Origin: an uncultured Parasphingopyxis sp.
GTDB taxonomy: Bacteria; Pseudomonadota; Alphaproteobacteria; Sphingomonadales; Sphingomonadaceae
Reading direction: 5' to 3'
DNA length: 64,000 bases
Assembly (NCBI GenBank): GCA_947259005.1
Contig: CAMYKP010000007.1
Location: 1 to 64,000, forward strand
The translations under genes and the position numbers were made by a program. Under the pieces are notes generated by a model, which searched no databases, was not told where the DNA came from, and saw nothing but the letters and a program-made list of their open reading frames with translations. Numbering within the stretch: the stretch's first letter is position 1; every line of letters begins with the position of its first letter. This document shows, in pieces, positions 1 to 8,770 of this stretch.

Positions 1-273
1 ATGCAATGGGATGCGCCGCCGGCGGGCAAAACGGCCCGCGGGGCGCCGGAGGGGCTGAGCCCCGGCGAGGCGCAGATCGCGGCGAAAGAGCGGTTCTCGG
101 CGGCGATTGCGGCGCTCGGGCCGGGGCTGGAGGATATTGCCTGGCGGGTGCTGTGTGCGGGCGAGGGGCTGAAGGCGGCGGAGGGCGAGCTGGGCTGGCC
201 GGCGCGCTCGGGCAAGCTCGTGCTCACCCTCGCGCTGGACCGGCTGGCCGATCATTACCGGCTGCCGGGCTGA
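1..273 (+). CDS. DUF6456 domain protein, C-terminal part
   Basis: The readable 90 residues end in a conserved helical block with the signature GWPARSGKLVL followed by ALDRLADHY, which I recognise as the DUF6456 domain of alphaproteobacterial proteins, often found behind an N-terminal helix-turn-helix. Family members are usually longer than 90 residues with this domain at the C-terminus. The ATG at base 1 is therefore probably internal and the gene is cut by the window edge. It ends in TGA. The function is unknown; a DNA-binding regulatory role is inferred only from the family's usual architecture. Nothing in the 78 bases to the next gene suggests a terminator. Confidence 0.7.
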   Translation: MQWDAPPAGKTARGAPEGLSPGEAQIAAKERFSAAIAALGPGLEDIAWRVLCAGEGLKAAEGELGWPARSGKLVLTLALDRLADHYRLPG

Positions 274-351
274 TACCCGGATTGACCGCAATCTTCGGGG
301 TGCGGATGCGGTTCGGCTTACTTATGATGCACAGGCAAAGGGAGTAAGCAT

Positions 352-1089
352 ATGGGCCGAAACGGTGAAAATCCGGACGCTTCTGAATTCAGCAACCGGA
401 TGGCCGATATTGACTGGACGGCCATTACGGGCGCGCTCGACGGGCAGGGCTTCGCGGTGATTCCGGGGCTGCTTTCCACGGCGCAATGCGATGCGATGAT
501 CGGCTATTATGGCGATGAGGATCGCTTTAGAAAGCGCATTGTCATGGGGCGACACGGCTATGGCAGCGGGGAATATCAATATTTCGACTATCCGTTGCCG
601 CCGGAGGTATCGGGGTTGCGCACCGGGCTGTATCCGTCGCTCGCGAGCATTGCCAATCGCTGGCAGGAGGCGCTCGGCTTGGCGCCGCGTTTTCCCGGAG
701 GTCATGCCGCCTATCTCGATACCTGCCACCGCGCCGGGCAGAAGCGGCCAACGCCGCTGCTCCTCAAATATGATGCAGGCGATTTCAACCGGCTGCATCA
801 GGATGTGTATGGCGAACATCTGTTCCCGCTGCAGGCGATCATCCTGTTGTCCGATCCCGGCCGCGATTTCACCGGCGGCGAACTGGTCATCACCGAGCAG
901 CGCGCCCGGATGCAGGCACGCGCGGAAATCGTACCGCTGCGGCGCGGCGATGCGGCGATAATCGCCGTGAGAGAGCGCCCGGGGAAAGGCGCGCACGGCC
1001 CGGTTCGGATGATGATGCGTCATGGGGTGAGCCGGGTTCTTTCGGGCGAACGCCACACGCTCGGCATCATCTTCCACGACGCGGCCTGA
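352..1089 (+). CDS. 2-oxoglutarate/Fe(II)-dependent oxygenase
   Basis: This 245-residue protein has the facial triad of the prolyl-4-hydroxylase-like 2OG-Fe(II) oxygenases. The HxD pair is H149 and D151 (LHQDVYGEH), the distal histidine is H224 (MRHGVSRV), and R234, ten residues further on, is the likely 2-oxoglutarate anchor. The stretch FPLQAIILLSDPGRDFTGGEL fits the double-stranded beta-helix core. It should couple decarboxylation of 2-oxoglutarate to hydroxylation of an unknown substrate. The ATG at 352 was chosen because a GGAG Shine-Dalgarno lies about eight bases upstream. A downstream in-frame ATG (MADIDW) is possible but lacks an equally good site. The gene stands alone between unrelated neighbours. 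Confidence 0.85.
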   Translation: MGRNGENPDASEFSNRMADIDWTAITGALDGQGFAVIPGLLSTAQCDAMIGYYGDEDRFRKRIVMGRHGYGSGEYQYFDYPLPPEVSGLRTGLYPSLASIANRWQEALGLAPRFPGGHAAYLDTCHRAGQKRPTPLLLKYDAGDFNRLHQDVYGEHLFPLQAIILLSDPGRDFTGGELVITEQRARMQARAEIVPLRRGDAAIIAVRERPGKGAHGPVRMMMRHGVSRVLSGERHTLGIIFHDAA

Positions 1090-1169
1090 GACCCGGCCTT
1101 GTGCCTTGAACTTGTCATTCCCGGTACGCCCGGTCTAAGACTGGTTTTGCTGAAAGAGGGGGCTCAATC

Positions 1170-1541
1170 ATGGAAAATCCACAACCGGGGCAACAGCCGC
1201 GTCCGCAGGTCCAGCCGGTTCAATCGGGCGACAGCAACGGGATGGCTTTGGCTGCGATGATTATCGGCCTGGTTGCCGTGTTGCTCGCGCTGATCCCGAT
1301 CGTTGGATTCATTTCCTGGATTCTGGCTCCGCTTGCCATCGTCTTCGGCATCATCGGCAAGAACAAGCCAACAGGTGGCGGTTTTGCCTGGACGGGCATC
1401 ATCAGCGGCGCTGTTGCGCTTCTGATCTGCTTCGCATGGCTGTTGCTCTGGTGGGGTGTCGTCAATCTGGGCGAGGAAGTGGCCCGCGACTATGAAACCC
1501 AGATCCGTGCCGCGCAAAGTGCGGGAGACACGTCCAAATAG
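1170..1541 (+). CDS. DUF4190-type small membrane protein
   Basis: The 123-residue protein has a proline- and glutamine-rich N-terminus (about residues 1-22) and then two long hydrophobic segments. One covers about residues 26-62 and contains the internal pattern IIGLVAVLLALIP. The other covers about 72-98 and ends LLLWWGVV. A short charged tail follows. The layout, with glycines at the turns, matches the DUF4190 family of small inner-membrane proteins of unknown function. A purine-rich AAAGAGGGGG tract precedes the ATG. It appears monocistronic, with a separate promoter-like element for the next gene downstream. Confidence 0.7.
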   Translation: MENPQPGQQPRPQVQPVQSGDSNGMALAAMIIGLVAVLLALIPIVGFISWILAPLAIVFGIIGKNKPTGGGFAWTGIISGAVALLICFAWLLLWWGVVNLGEEVARDYETQIRAAQSAGDTSK

Positions 1542-1584
1542 CGCTGATCGTCCCGACCGGCGCCGGGCGCCCGCACATTATCAG

Positions 1585-1612
1585 TTGCAATTAAAAACTG
1601 ACCTGCTAGATT
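1585..1612 (+). promoter_or_regulatory. sigma70-like promoter of GST gene
   Basis: TTGCAA at 1585-1590 and TAGATT at 1607-1612 are separated by 16 bases and lie 38 bases upstream of the glutathione S-transferase start. The -35 and -10 each match the consensus at four or more of six positions. No experimental start is known. Confidence 0.4.
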
Positions 1613-1649
1613 ATCGGCTCCCCAACCGATTCTGCAGGAGCCCGTTCGC

Positions 1650-2297
1650 ATGATCATCTATGGATCTTCCCTCTCCCCATTCGTTCGCAAGACGGGTGCT
1701 TTCGCCGCCGAAATGGGTCTCGATTACGAACACAACCCCGTCATGCCCGGCTCCGACGATACCGAATTTCGCGCATGTTCGCCGTTCGGCAAGATTCCGG
1801 GATTTCGCGACGGCGATTTCCGTCTAGGCGATTCCAGCGCCATCGTTCACTATCTCGACAGCAAGCATCCGGGCTCCGGACTGATCCCGACCGATCCCGA
1901 AAAACGGGGCCGGGCGTTGTGGTTTGAAGAAGTTGCCGACACGGTGCTCGTTCCACCGATGGGGGCGATATTCTGGGCGCGCGTGGTGTCCAAGCTTATG
2001 GGCACGGAAGGCGACGAAGCCGCAGCTGTCACAGCTGAGACCGAAACATTGCCGCCGGTGCTCGCTTATCTGGAAAGCCAGCTGGCCGATGGCCGGGAGT
2101 GGCTGGTGGGTGATAGCATTACGCTGGCCGATATTGCCATCGCTTCGCCGTTCAAGAATCTCGAATATGGCAAGGCGAATATCGACTGGACGGCTTATCC
2201 CAGCCTCAAGGCTTTCGTGGACCGGGTTCTGGCGCGGGAGAGCTTTGCGCCGTTGCTGGCTGCCGATGCTGCATTGGTGGGTGCGGTTACCGGCTAG
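1650..2297 (+). CDS. Glutathione S-transferase family protein
   Basis: The protein of 215 residues has a thioredoxin-like N-terminal domain: MIIYGSSLSPFVRK, then GKIPGF with the cis-proline, then DSSAIVHYLD for the glutathione gamma-glutamyl site. An all-helical C-terminal domain from about residue 85 contains the conserved GDSITLADIAIA motif. It probably conjugates or reduces electrophiles with glutathione in the cytoplasm; the substrate cannot be told from sequence. The ATG follows a CAGGAG site. Its stop codon overlaps the convergent stop of the YqaA-type gene by three bases, so no terminator separates the pair. A second, distinct GST lies at 46693-47319. Confidence 0.9.
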   Translation: MIIYGSSLSPFVRKTGAFAAEMGLDYEHNPVMPGSDDTEFRACSPFGKIPGFRDGDFRLGDSSAIVHYLDSKHPGSGLIPTDPEKRGRALWFEEVADTVLVPPMGAIFWARVVSKLMGTEGDEAAAVTAETETLPPVLAYLESQLADGREWLVGDSITLADIAIASPFKNLEYGKANIDWTAYPSLKAFVDRVLARESFAPLLAADAALVGAVTG

Positions 2298-2875
2298 AAA
2301 ATATACCTGATCGCCACAAAGCCGCCGACGCCGACAATGCCGACGACGGTTGTGAGCAGGCCGAAATGCCTGTCGATGATCCGCTTGACCGGTTCGCCGA
2401 ACTTCCAGAGCAAGGCAGCGACGAGGAAGAAGCGGGCCGAGCGGGCAATGACGGCGGCAACGATCAGGATGTAAAGCGGCATCGTTGTCGCGCCGGCCGC
2501 AATCGTGATCACCTTGAAAGGTAGCGGTGTGAATCCCGCCAACAGCACGATGATCCAGCCCTGTTCGTTGAACTGGCTAGCGAAGCTCTCGAACCGTTCG
2601 CCCAGGCCATAGAAGTTGAGGATCGCCTGACCGACTGTTTCGAACAGGAAATAACCGATCGCATAGCCGAGCAGCGCCCCGATAACGGAAGCAATCGTGC
2701 ACACAAAGGCGTAGCGAAAGGCCCGTTCCGGTTTTGCCAGGCACATCGGGATCAACATGATATCCGGCGGGATCGGGAAGAAACTCGATTCCATGAAGGA
2801 AATTGCGCCCAGCCAGCGTTCCGCATGGCGATGCCCGGCTTTTTCGAGCGTCCATTCATAAAGGCGTTTCAACAT
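2294..2875 (-). CDS. YqaA/DedA-like inner-membrane protein
   Basis: This 193-residue polytopic protein has the features of the YqaA branch of the SNARE-associated/DedA-like (VTT) family: an early FMESSFFPIPPDIML motif, a glycine-rich TM segment (GALLGYAIGYFLFE) and GFTPLPFKVITIAAGA. Four to five hydrophobic segments can be counted. Related families are implicated in lipid scrambling and membrane homeostasis, but the role here is not known. It is convergent with and overlaps the GST gene. Upstream, the gene is divergent from the phytase-linked TonB receptor, and the 190-bp gap between them holds a Pho-box-like site. Confidence 0.85.
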   Translation of the reverse strand: MLKRLYEWTLEKAGHRHAERWLGAISFMESSFFPIPPDIMLIPMCLAKPERAFRYAFVCTIASVIGALLGYAIGYFLFETVGQAILNFYGLGERFESFASQFNEQGWIIVLLAGFTPLPFKVITIAAGATTMPLYILIVAAVIARSARFFLVAALLWKFGEPVKRIIDRHFGLLTTVVGIVGVGGFVAIRYIF

Positions 2876-2972
2876 GGAAGCGCCTTATAGAGGCTGGACG
2901 CAAAAGGGAATCGCCTTTCTGAAGCGGCCCGGGGCCGGCCAGAAACTGTTGTCGCTGCCGCACTGCAACAAA

Positions 2973-2990
2973 CTTTCATGAAATCGTAAT
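2973..2990 (+). promoter_or_regulatory. Pho-box-like operator
   Basis: CTTTCAT, a 4-base A-rich spacer (GAAA), then TCGTAAT gives the 7-4-7 layout of a PhoB site. The first half matches CTGTCAT at six of seven positions and the second at four of seven. It lies 76 bases upstream of the TonB receptor that precedes a phytase. That functional context makes PhoB control plausible. Confidence 0.45.
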
Positions 2991-3065
2991 CCCGGAGTCA
3001 TCGAACCACCATCGAAGCGCAACCTTGGTCCCCTAGGCGCGGGGCACACAAAAAAGGGTGGCTTT

Positions 3066-5906
3066 ATGACCGATTCTCTCCTCGCGCGGCGCTCTGTGCG
3101 CTTCCTTTCCGTATTGGCGCTGACGACGGCGCTCGCGTCTCCTGCAATGGCTGGCGAGCTGGTCGGCTCGGTGGTCGATGCTACCAATACGCGCGCTTTG
3201 CAGTCCGCCCAGATCCGTATCGTCGAACTCGACAGGACCGAGGAGGCGGGGCGTGACGGCAGTTTCCGTTTCGCGGATGTGCCGGCTGGCAATTACACGC
3301 TCGAAACACGCTATGTCGGCGCGCCAACCGTCACGACCGAGGTGATCGTGACGGAAACGGGAATCACGAACGCCGATATCGTCATGGGAACGCAGCAGGC
3401 CAATATCCTGGTTGTCGGCCAGCGTGCCAACCAGGCGAGTGCGCTCTCCCGCCAGCGTGAGGCCGATGGTGTGTCCTCCGTGCTGACCCGCGATGCGATC
3501 GGCCAGTTCCCCGATCAGAATGTCGCGGAATCGCTGCGCCGCCTTCCGGGCATCAACATTCTCAATGACCAGGGCGAGGGGCGCTTCGTTTCGGTTCGCG
3601 GCCTCGATCCTAATCTCAACTCTTCCTCGATCAACGGGACGCGCATCCCGTCCCCCGAAAGCGATGTCCGCGCCGTCGCACTCGATGTGATTTCGAGCGA
3701 TCTCATCGAATCCGTCGAGGTTCGCAAATCGCTGACCCCGGACATGGACGGCGATACGATCGGGGCATCGATTGAAATCAATACGGTGAGTTCGTTCGAC
3801 AGCCGCAGCGATTTCGTCACGGCGCGCGTAGAGGGCAGCTTCAACGAGCTGCGCGATGAACTGACGCCGAAAGCCAGCATCGATTTCTCGACCGCCCTGT
3901 CGGACAGTTTCGGCATATCGGGTGGCTTGTCCTATTATCTGCGGCGGTTCGAAACGGACAATATCGAGGCGGATGACTGGACGACCGGTGACAACGGCAA
4001 TGATTTCGCCGAAGAGATTCAGTTTCGCGACTATGATGTGGAACGCGAGCGGATCAGCGCTTCGCTCTCCTTCGATTTCCGTCCCAGCGACAGCACCACC
4101 CTCTATGCGCGCGGTATCTGGAGCCAGTTCGACGATCAGGAATTCCGTCGGCGGCTGACATTCGATGTCGGTGATTTTGATCAGGTTTCTGGCGGCTCCG
4201 GCAATATCCTTTCCTTCTCGGATGCAGATGAGGAAATTGCGATCGAGCGCGATATCAAGGATCGGTTCGAACGGCAGCGTATCGCCTCGATCACCATTGG
4301 CGGCGAAACCGAAACCGGTCCCTGGACGATCGATTATGCGGCAAGCTGGTCGCGGTCGTCGGAACGCGAGAGTGGCTCGATAGACCCAACCACCTTCGCC
4401 CGCGATTTCGACGATGAAGGATTTGGCGTCCAGTTCGATTATTCCAATCCGATGATACCGAGTTTTTCGGTGCTGAGCGGCGCAACGCTGTTTGGAGATC
4501 CGGGCGAATATGAGCTGGACGATGTGGAGCTGACCACGCTCTCCGATTCAGTCGACGAGGAATATATGGCGCGGTTCAATGTCGCCCATCTGTTCGCCAC
4601 CGGCAGCGGGGACTTCACGGTACAGGCCGGCGCCCAGGCCCGCTGGCGTGAAAAACGCTATGATTTCAACGTTGAATTCTATGAAGACATGACGGGCAAT
4701 TATACGCTGGAAAATGTGACCGGCACCCCAACCTATCGCCTCGCCGATATCGGTCCGGTGGCGAGCTTCCGTAGCCCAACCCGCTATTTCAACGATAATT
4801 TCGGCGATTTCGAATTCCAGGATATCGACAGCATCTTCGATTCCGCAGTCGAGGATTATGTGAACCAGGAAGATGTCTATGCGGGCTATCTGCTGGGCCG
4901 CTGGGACAGCGACACGCTCCGGGTCATCGGCGGCGTTCGTGTCGAGCACACTGAAAACGATATCAGCGCGAACCTGACCGAACTGGTCGAGGAGGGAGCA
5001 ACATTCAACGGCGTAGTGCTGGACGACGACATGGTGTTTATCAGCCCCAACCGTTTCACACGCAGCTATACCGACTGGCTGCCGAGCCTGAACCTGCGCT
5101 TCGAGCCGATGGAAAGTCTCGTGCTGCGTGCTGCGGGCTATCGCAGCATCGTGCGCCCGAACCTTGCCGATCTCGCACCGCGCTTCGCAGTCGAGGAGAA
5201 TGACGATGACGAGCGCGAAGGCGAATTCGGCAATCCCGATCTCGTGCCCTATGAAAGCTGGAATTTCGACGCATCGGCCGAATATTATTTCAGCTCGAAC
5301 GGCGCGATCTCTGCCAATATCTTCTACAAGGATATTTCGAACTTCATCGTCGATTTCAACGATGGCGATGGCGGCACCTATAACGGGATCATATTCGACG
5401 AGGCGGTGATCCCGATCAATGGCGAGAGTGCCGAAATTTTCGGTATCGAGTTCAGCTTCGCCCAGGCTTTCACCTTCCTGCCCGACCCGTTTGACGGGCT
5501 GCTTTTCAACTTCAACTATACCTATACCGACGCCGAAGGGACGGTGCTGGACGAGGACAATATCCCGCGGATCATTCCGCTGCCCTCGTCATCGCAAAAC
5601 ACGTTCAATGTCGTGCTCGGCTATGAAAAGGGGCCGTTCAGCTTCCGCCTCGCAGGAACCTATCGCGACCGCTATCTCGACGAGCTGGGCGGGCTTCCCG
5701 AAGAGGATCGCTATGTCGACGAGCATTTCCAGCTCGACGCAAGCGCCCGGTTCAACGCGACCGAAAACCTCCAATTCTTCTGGGAATGGATCAACATTAC
5801 GGACGAGCCCTATTTCGCCTATCAGAATTACAACGGAAATCGCCGGCTTCTTCAGTATGAGGAATATAGCTGGACGATGAAGTTCGGCGCGCGGATGCGC
5901 TTCTGA
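3066..5906 (+). CDS. TonB-dependent receptor, phytase-linked
   Basis: The protein of 946 residues begins with a signal peptide (cleavage after about residue 29, ASPAMA). A carboxypeptidase-regulatory-like beta-sandwich (about 30-105) and a TonB-box-like segment NILVVGQ at 113-119 follow. Next come the plug (FPDQNVAESLRRLPGI through MDGDTIGASIEINT) and a 22-strand-type barrel ending in a C-terminal phenylalanine (GARMRF). This is the Caulobacter/Xanthomonas-type receptor class used for complex nutrients. It lies only 14 bases before a beta-propeller phytase gene, so the two are probably cotranscribed. I infer that it imports phytate or its breakdown products. An AAGGGTGG ribosome site precedes the ATG. 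Confidence 0.9.
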   Translation: MTDSLLARRSVRFLSVLALTTALASPAMAGELVGSVVDATNTRALQSAQIRIVELDRTEEAGRDGSFRFADVPAGNYTLETRYVGAPTVTTEVIVTETGITNADIVMGTQQANILVVGQRANQASALSRQREADGVSSVLTRDAIGQFPDQNVAESLRRLPGINILNDQGEGRFVSVRGLDPNLNSSSINGTRIPSPESDVRAVALDVISSDLIESVEVRKSLTPDMDGDTIGASIEINTVSSFDSRSDFVTARVEGSFNELRDELTPKASIDFSTALSDSFGISGGLSYYLRRFETDNIEADDWTTGDNGNDFAEEIQFRDYDVERERISASLSFDFRPSDSTTLYARGIWSQFDDQEFRRRLTFDVGDFDQVSGGSGNILSFSDADEEIAIERDIKDRFERQRIASITIGGETETGPWTIDYAASWSRSSERESGSIDPTTFARDFDDEGFGVQFDYSNPMIPSFSVLSGATLFGDPGEYELDDVELTTLSDSVDEEYMARFNVAHLFATGSGDFTVQAGAQARWREKRYDFNVEFYEDMTGNYTLENVTGTPTYRLADIGPVASFRSPTRYFNDNFGDFEFQDIDSIFDSAVEDYVNQEDVYAGYLLGRWDSDTLRVIGGVRVEHTENDISANLTELVEEGATFNGVVLDDDMVFISPNRFTRSYTDWLPSLNLRFEPMESLVLRAAGYRSIVRPNLADLAPRFAVEENDDDEREGEFGNPDLVPYESWNFDASAEYYFSSNGAISANIFYKDISNFIVDFNDGDGGTYNGIIFDEAVIPINGESAEIFGIEFSFAQAFTFLPDPFDGLLFNFNYTYTDAEGTVLDEDNIPRIIPLPSSSQNTFNVVLGYEKGPFSFRLAGTYRDRYLDELGGLPEEDRYVDEHFQLDASARFNATENLQFFWEWINITDEPYFAYQNYNGNRRLLQYEEYSWTMKFGARMRF

Positions 5907-5920
5907 CAGGGGCTGGTAGA

Positions 5921-6955
5921 ATGAAAAATCTTGTAACCGCAACCGCACTGGCAGCGTTGCTCGCTGGTTGCGCCACCATGCCGCAGCCCGATCCGGCGCG
6001 CGGCGTTCCCGTGATGGCCTCTGGACAGACCGCGCCTGTCGCCAGCCGCGACGATGCGGCCGACGATCCGGCTATCTGGGTCGATTCGGCCGATCCGGCG
6101 CAAAGCCTGATTATCGGCACCGACAAGCAGGCCGGGCTCTATGTCTATGGTCTGGATGGCGCGGTGCAGGCCTTTGCCGAAGCGGGCCGCGTCAACAATG
6201 TCGATCTGGTGACGGGCATATCCTTTGGCGGTGAGGAAGCGGTGATCGTCGCGGCGAGCGATCGCAACGACATGGCTACGGCCCATATTGCCCTTTACCG
6301 CCTGAACACTGATCCTGTTGCGCTGGAACTGATAGGCCGCGTGCCTGCGGGGCCGGGCGAAGGCTATGGCTTCTGCATGGCGCGCATGGCTGACGGCAAT
6401 CTCCACGCCTTCGTCAATACGACCCAGGGATCGATCTACGATGTGGAGATCACGCTCGAGGGAGAGCTAACAGGACGGCTGGTCCAGACGATGACCGTAC
6501 CCAGCCAGCCCGAAGGCTGTGTCGTCGATACGCAGACGGACTCGCTCTATGTTGGCGAGGAAGCTGCCGGTATCTGGCGTTTCGATATGGGCTCTGGCGA
6601 GGGCGAACTCGTCGTTAGGGCCGATGGCGAGCAGATCGTGCCCGATGTCGAGGGTATCGCCATTGCGCGGGGCGAGGAGGAGGGCGGCTATCTTGTCGTC
6701 TCAAGCCAGGGCGACAGCGCCTATGCCGTTTATCGCCTCTCTGATTACAGCTATGCCGGACGCTTCTATGTCGCGGATGGTGACGCGACCGACGGCACGA
6801 CCGAAACGGACGGGATCGCGATCAGCCTCGCCAATCTGGGCCCGGCCTTTCCCGAAGGCCTGATGGTCGTGCAAGACGGGATGACGCCTGCGGGCACGCA
6901 GAATTTCAAGCTGATCGACTGGCGACGTATCCGAGCGGCACTGGGGCTGGACTAA
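5921..6955 (+). CDS. Beta-propeller phytase, lipoprotein
   Basis: This 344-residue protein has a lipoprotein signal with lipobox LAGC (Cys17), so it should be anchored to the outer membrane or periplasmic face. The mature part carries beta-propeller phytase hallmarks. These are the acidic DDAADDPAIWVD segment followed by SLIIGTDK, the NNVDL motif, the PSQPEGCVVD segment with a following YVGEE, and late GIAIARG and VSSQGDS motifs. These acidic loops bind the calcium ions used for phytate hydrolysis. The gene follows the TonB receptor by 14 bases, an arrangement known for such phytases in Gram-negative bacteria. The product would release phosphate from phytate outside the inner membrane. Confidence 0.9.
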   Translation: MKNLVTATALAALLAGCATMPQPDPARGVPVMASGQTAPVASRDDAADDPAIWVDSADPAQSLIIGTDKQAGLYVYGLDGAVQAFAEAGRVNNVDLVTGISFGGEEAVIVAASDRNDMATAHIALYRLNTDPVALELIGRVPAGPGEGYGFCMARMADGNLHAFVNTTQGSIYDVEITLEGELTGRLVQTMTVPSQPEGCVVDTQTDSLYVGEEAAGIWRFDMGSGEGELVVRADGEQIVPDVEGIAIARGEEEGGYLVVSSQGDSAYAVYRLSDYSYAGRFYVADGDATDGTTETDGIAISLANLGPAFPEGLMVVQDGMTPAGTQNFKLIDWRRIRAALGLD

Positions 6956-6960
6956 CCGCA

Positions 6961-6985
6961 AACCCTCCCCCCGAAGGGGAGGGTT
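6961..6985. terminator. Bidirectional hairpin between convergent genes
   Basis: A perfect 10-bp stem (AACCCTCCCC at 6961-6970 with GGGGAGGGTT at 6976-6985) closes a 5-base loop. It sits between the converging stops of the phytase and the symporter. There is no clear U-tract, so intrinsic termination is likely but not certain. Confidence 0.5.
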
Positions 6986-6997
6986 CAGCTCGGCGAC

Positions 6998-8560
6998 CTA
7001 TGCGTTGTCGCCCGGTTCGATCGTTGCCCCTTTTACGAACTCGCCCGGCGTGTCGCGGCCATGGTCCTTGCCCGCCGCGCGGTTGCCCTTGGCGATGGCA
7101 AAGACGACACCCGACAGCGCGACAATGGCCACGATGTTCGGCAGCGCCATGGCTGCGTTTGAGATATCGCCGAGGCGCCAGACCAGTTCGAGCGGGGCAA
7201 AGGCGCCGATGAAGATCACCACGCACCAGAGCACACGCCAGATGGTGTGCAGGACTTTCTCGCCTGCCAGGCTCGCGCCGGGGACCTGGTCGTAAAGATA
7301 GGTGATCGCCCGTTCGCCATAATAGCTCCATGCCAGAAGGGTCGTGAAAACGAAGAGCAGCAGCGCAACCGACGCGATAAGCGTACCGACCGGAATGCCG
7401 AACAGCTGGAACGGGAAGGCTGCTGCAAACGCGCCTGATGTCATCGCAAAGCCGTTGAGATCGGACTGCCATGCATGTTCGACGGCGACCGATGCCCCGT
7501 CGACCGTTGCCGTGAAGTCGCCGGTTACTGTCAGCATGACAAGCGCCGTCATCGTGCAGATGACCACCGTATCGATAAAGGTGCCGATCATCGCAAAACG
7601 TCCCTGCAGAGCAGGGTCGTTGGTTTGGGCGACAGCATGGGCGATGGCGGTCGAGCCCTGACCGGCCTCGTTCGAAAAGAGCCCGCGTGCGACACCGGCG
7701 CGGATGGCCAGCATGATCGATGCGCCCAGAAAACCGCCCGTGGCCGACTGTGCGTTGAAGGCACCGGAGAAGATCCGACCGAATGTTTCGCCAAGATAGG
7801 GGGCGTTAATGATCAGCGCGATAACAGCCATCAGCAGATAGGCTCCGGCCATCCATGGCACGACTGTTTCGGCAACCTTGCCGATCGATTTGATGCCGCC
7901 GATGATGACCACGAACACAGCGACGGCTGCAATCATCCCGCCAATCCATTCATCCAGCCCGGTCAGTTCGTTGACACTGTCGCCAAAGCTGTTTGCCTGG
8001 ATGGAATTGCCGGTGACCAGTGCTGAGAAAAGCGTGCCGAGGCAGAAGAGGATAGCCAGCCATTTCCATTTGGGACCGAGGCCATAGGTAATGTAGCTCA
8101 TCGGGCCGCCGCGATAAGTGCCGGCAGCGGTGCGCTCACGATAGCGCACAGCAAGCGAGCCCTCGGCAAAGGCCAGGGCCATGCCGAACAGTGCGGTGAC
8201 CCACATCCAGAAGATGGCGCCGGGCCCGCCCAGCGTGATGGCAGTGGCAACACCGGCGAGATTACCCGTGCCAACCTGTCCCGACAGCGCCGTTGAAAGC
8301 GCCGCAAAGGGCGAGATTTCGCCTTCGCCTTTCTCGTCGGTTTTCTTGAAGATACCGGTGAAGGAGCTGAACAGTTTGAGGATCGGAAAACCGCGCAGGC
8401 CGATCATCATGTAAAGCCCGGCGCCCAGCAGGATCACCACCATTGGTGGTACGGGGATGACTTCCATGCCGTTCCAGGTTCCGCCCCAGACGAAATCGCT
8501 GACATTGGTTATCGGCGCGATCCACGCCTCCATGCCGGAAACCGGTGCCCCTGCCGCCAT
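6998..8560 (-). CDS. Sodium:alanine symporter (AGCS family)
   Basis: The protein of 520 residues has about ten to eleven membrane segments. It shows the AGCS family pattern GQVGTGNLAGVATAITLGGP near the N-terminus, the RGLFSNEAGQGSTAIAHA signature in the middle, and a hydrophilic tail of about 30 residues. It should co-import alanine or glycine with sodium or protons. The ATG at 8560 is preceded by GGGGAG. The frame stays open upstream to about 9211, but that extension overlaps the divergent gene's coding sequence and lacks membrane-protein character, so I excluded it. Transcription runs away from the PepSY gene across a shared 210-bp promoter region. Confidence 0.92.
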   Translation of the reverse strand: MAAGAPVSGMEAWIAPITNVSDFVWGGTWNGMEVIPVPPMVVILLGAGLYMMIGLRGFPILKLFSSFTGIFKKTDEKGEGEISPFAALSTALSGQVGTGNLAGVATAITLGGPGAIFWMWVTALFGMALAFAEGSLAVRYRERTAAGTYRGGPMSYITYGLGPKWKWLAILFCLGTLFSALVTGNSIQANSFGDSVNELTGLDEWIGGMIAAVAVFVVIIGGIKSIGKVAETVVPWMAGAYLLMAVIALIINAPYLGETFGRIFSGAFNAQSATGGFLGASIMLAIRAGVARGLFSNEAGQGSTAIAHAVAQTNDPALQGRFAMIGTFIDTVVICTMTALVMLTVTGDFTATVDGASVAVEHAWQSDLNGFAMTSGAFAAAFPFQLFGIPVGTLIASVALLLFVFTTLLAWSYYGERAITYLYDQVPGASLAGEKVLHTIWRVLWCVVIFIGAFAPLELVWRLGDISNAAMALPNIVAIVALSGVVFAIAKGNRAAGKDHGRDTPGEFVKGATIEPGDNA

Positions 8561-8721
8561 AATTCTACTCCCCGATAAGATGGCAATACCCGAACGAAGC
8601 GTCGCCGCATCTCCGTGTCTGCGTGATATGGCGTTGTGGTTTAACGCAACTGGGGCGCATGTAAATGTGGAGTGCGCACAGGGCCGGGGTTCCCGGGTGG
8701 GAAGGGCGCTTAAAGGTGATA

Positions 8722-8756
8722 GCCGTCTAGTTGCGATTGACTCGCAACTAGACGGC
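8722..8756. promoter_or_regulatory. Perfect 15-bp inverted repeat, Fur-like operator
   Basis: Arms GCCGTCTAGTTGCGA (8722-8736) and TCGCAACTAGACGGC (8742-8756) are perfectly complementary around TTGAC. The core at 8732-8746 reads TGCGA-TTGAC-TCGCA, close to Fur-type sites of the TGCGAnTnAnTCGCA kind. It ends 14 bases before the PepSY start. The divergent-promoter position and lack of a T-run argue for an operator and against a terminator. Confidence 0.55.
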
Positions 8757-8770
8757 GCTACAGACGCATC

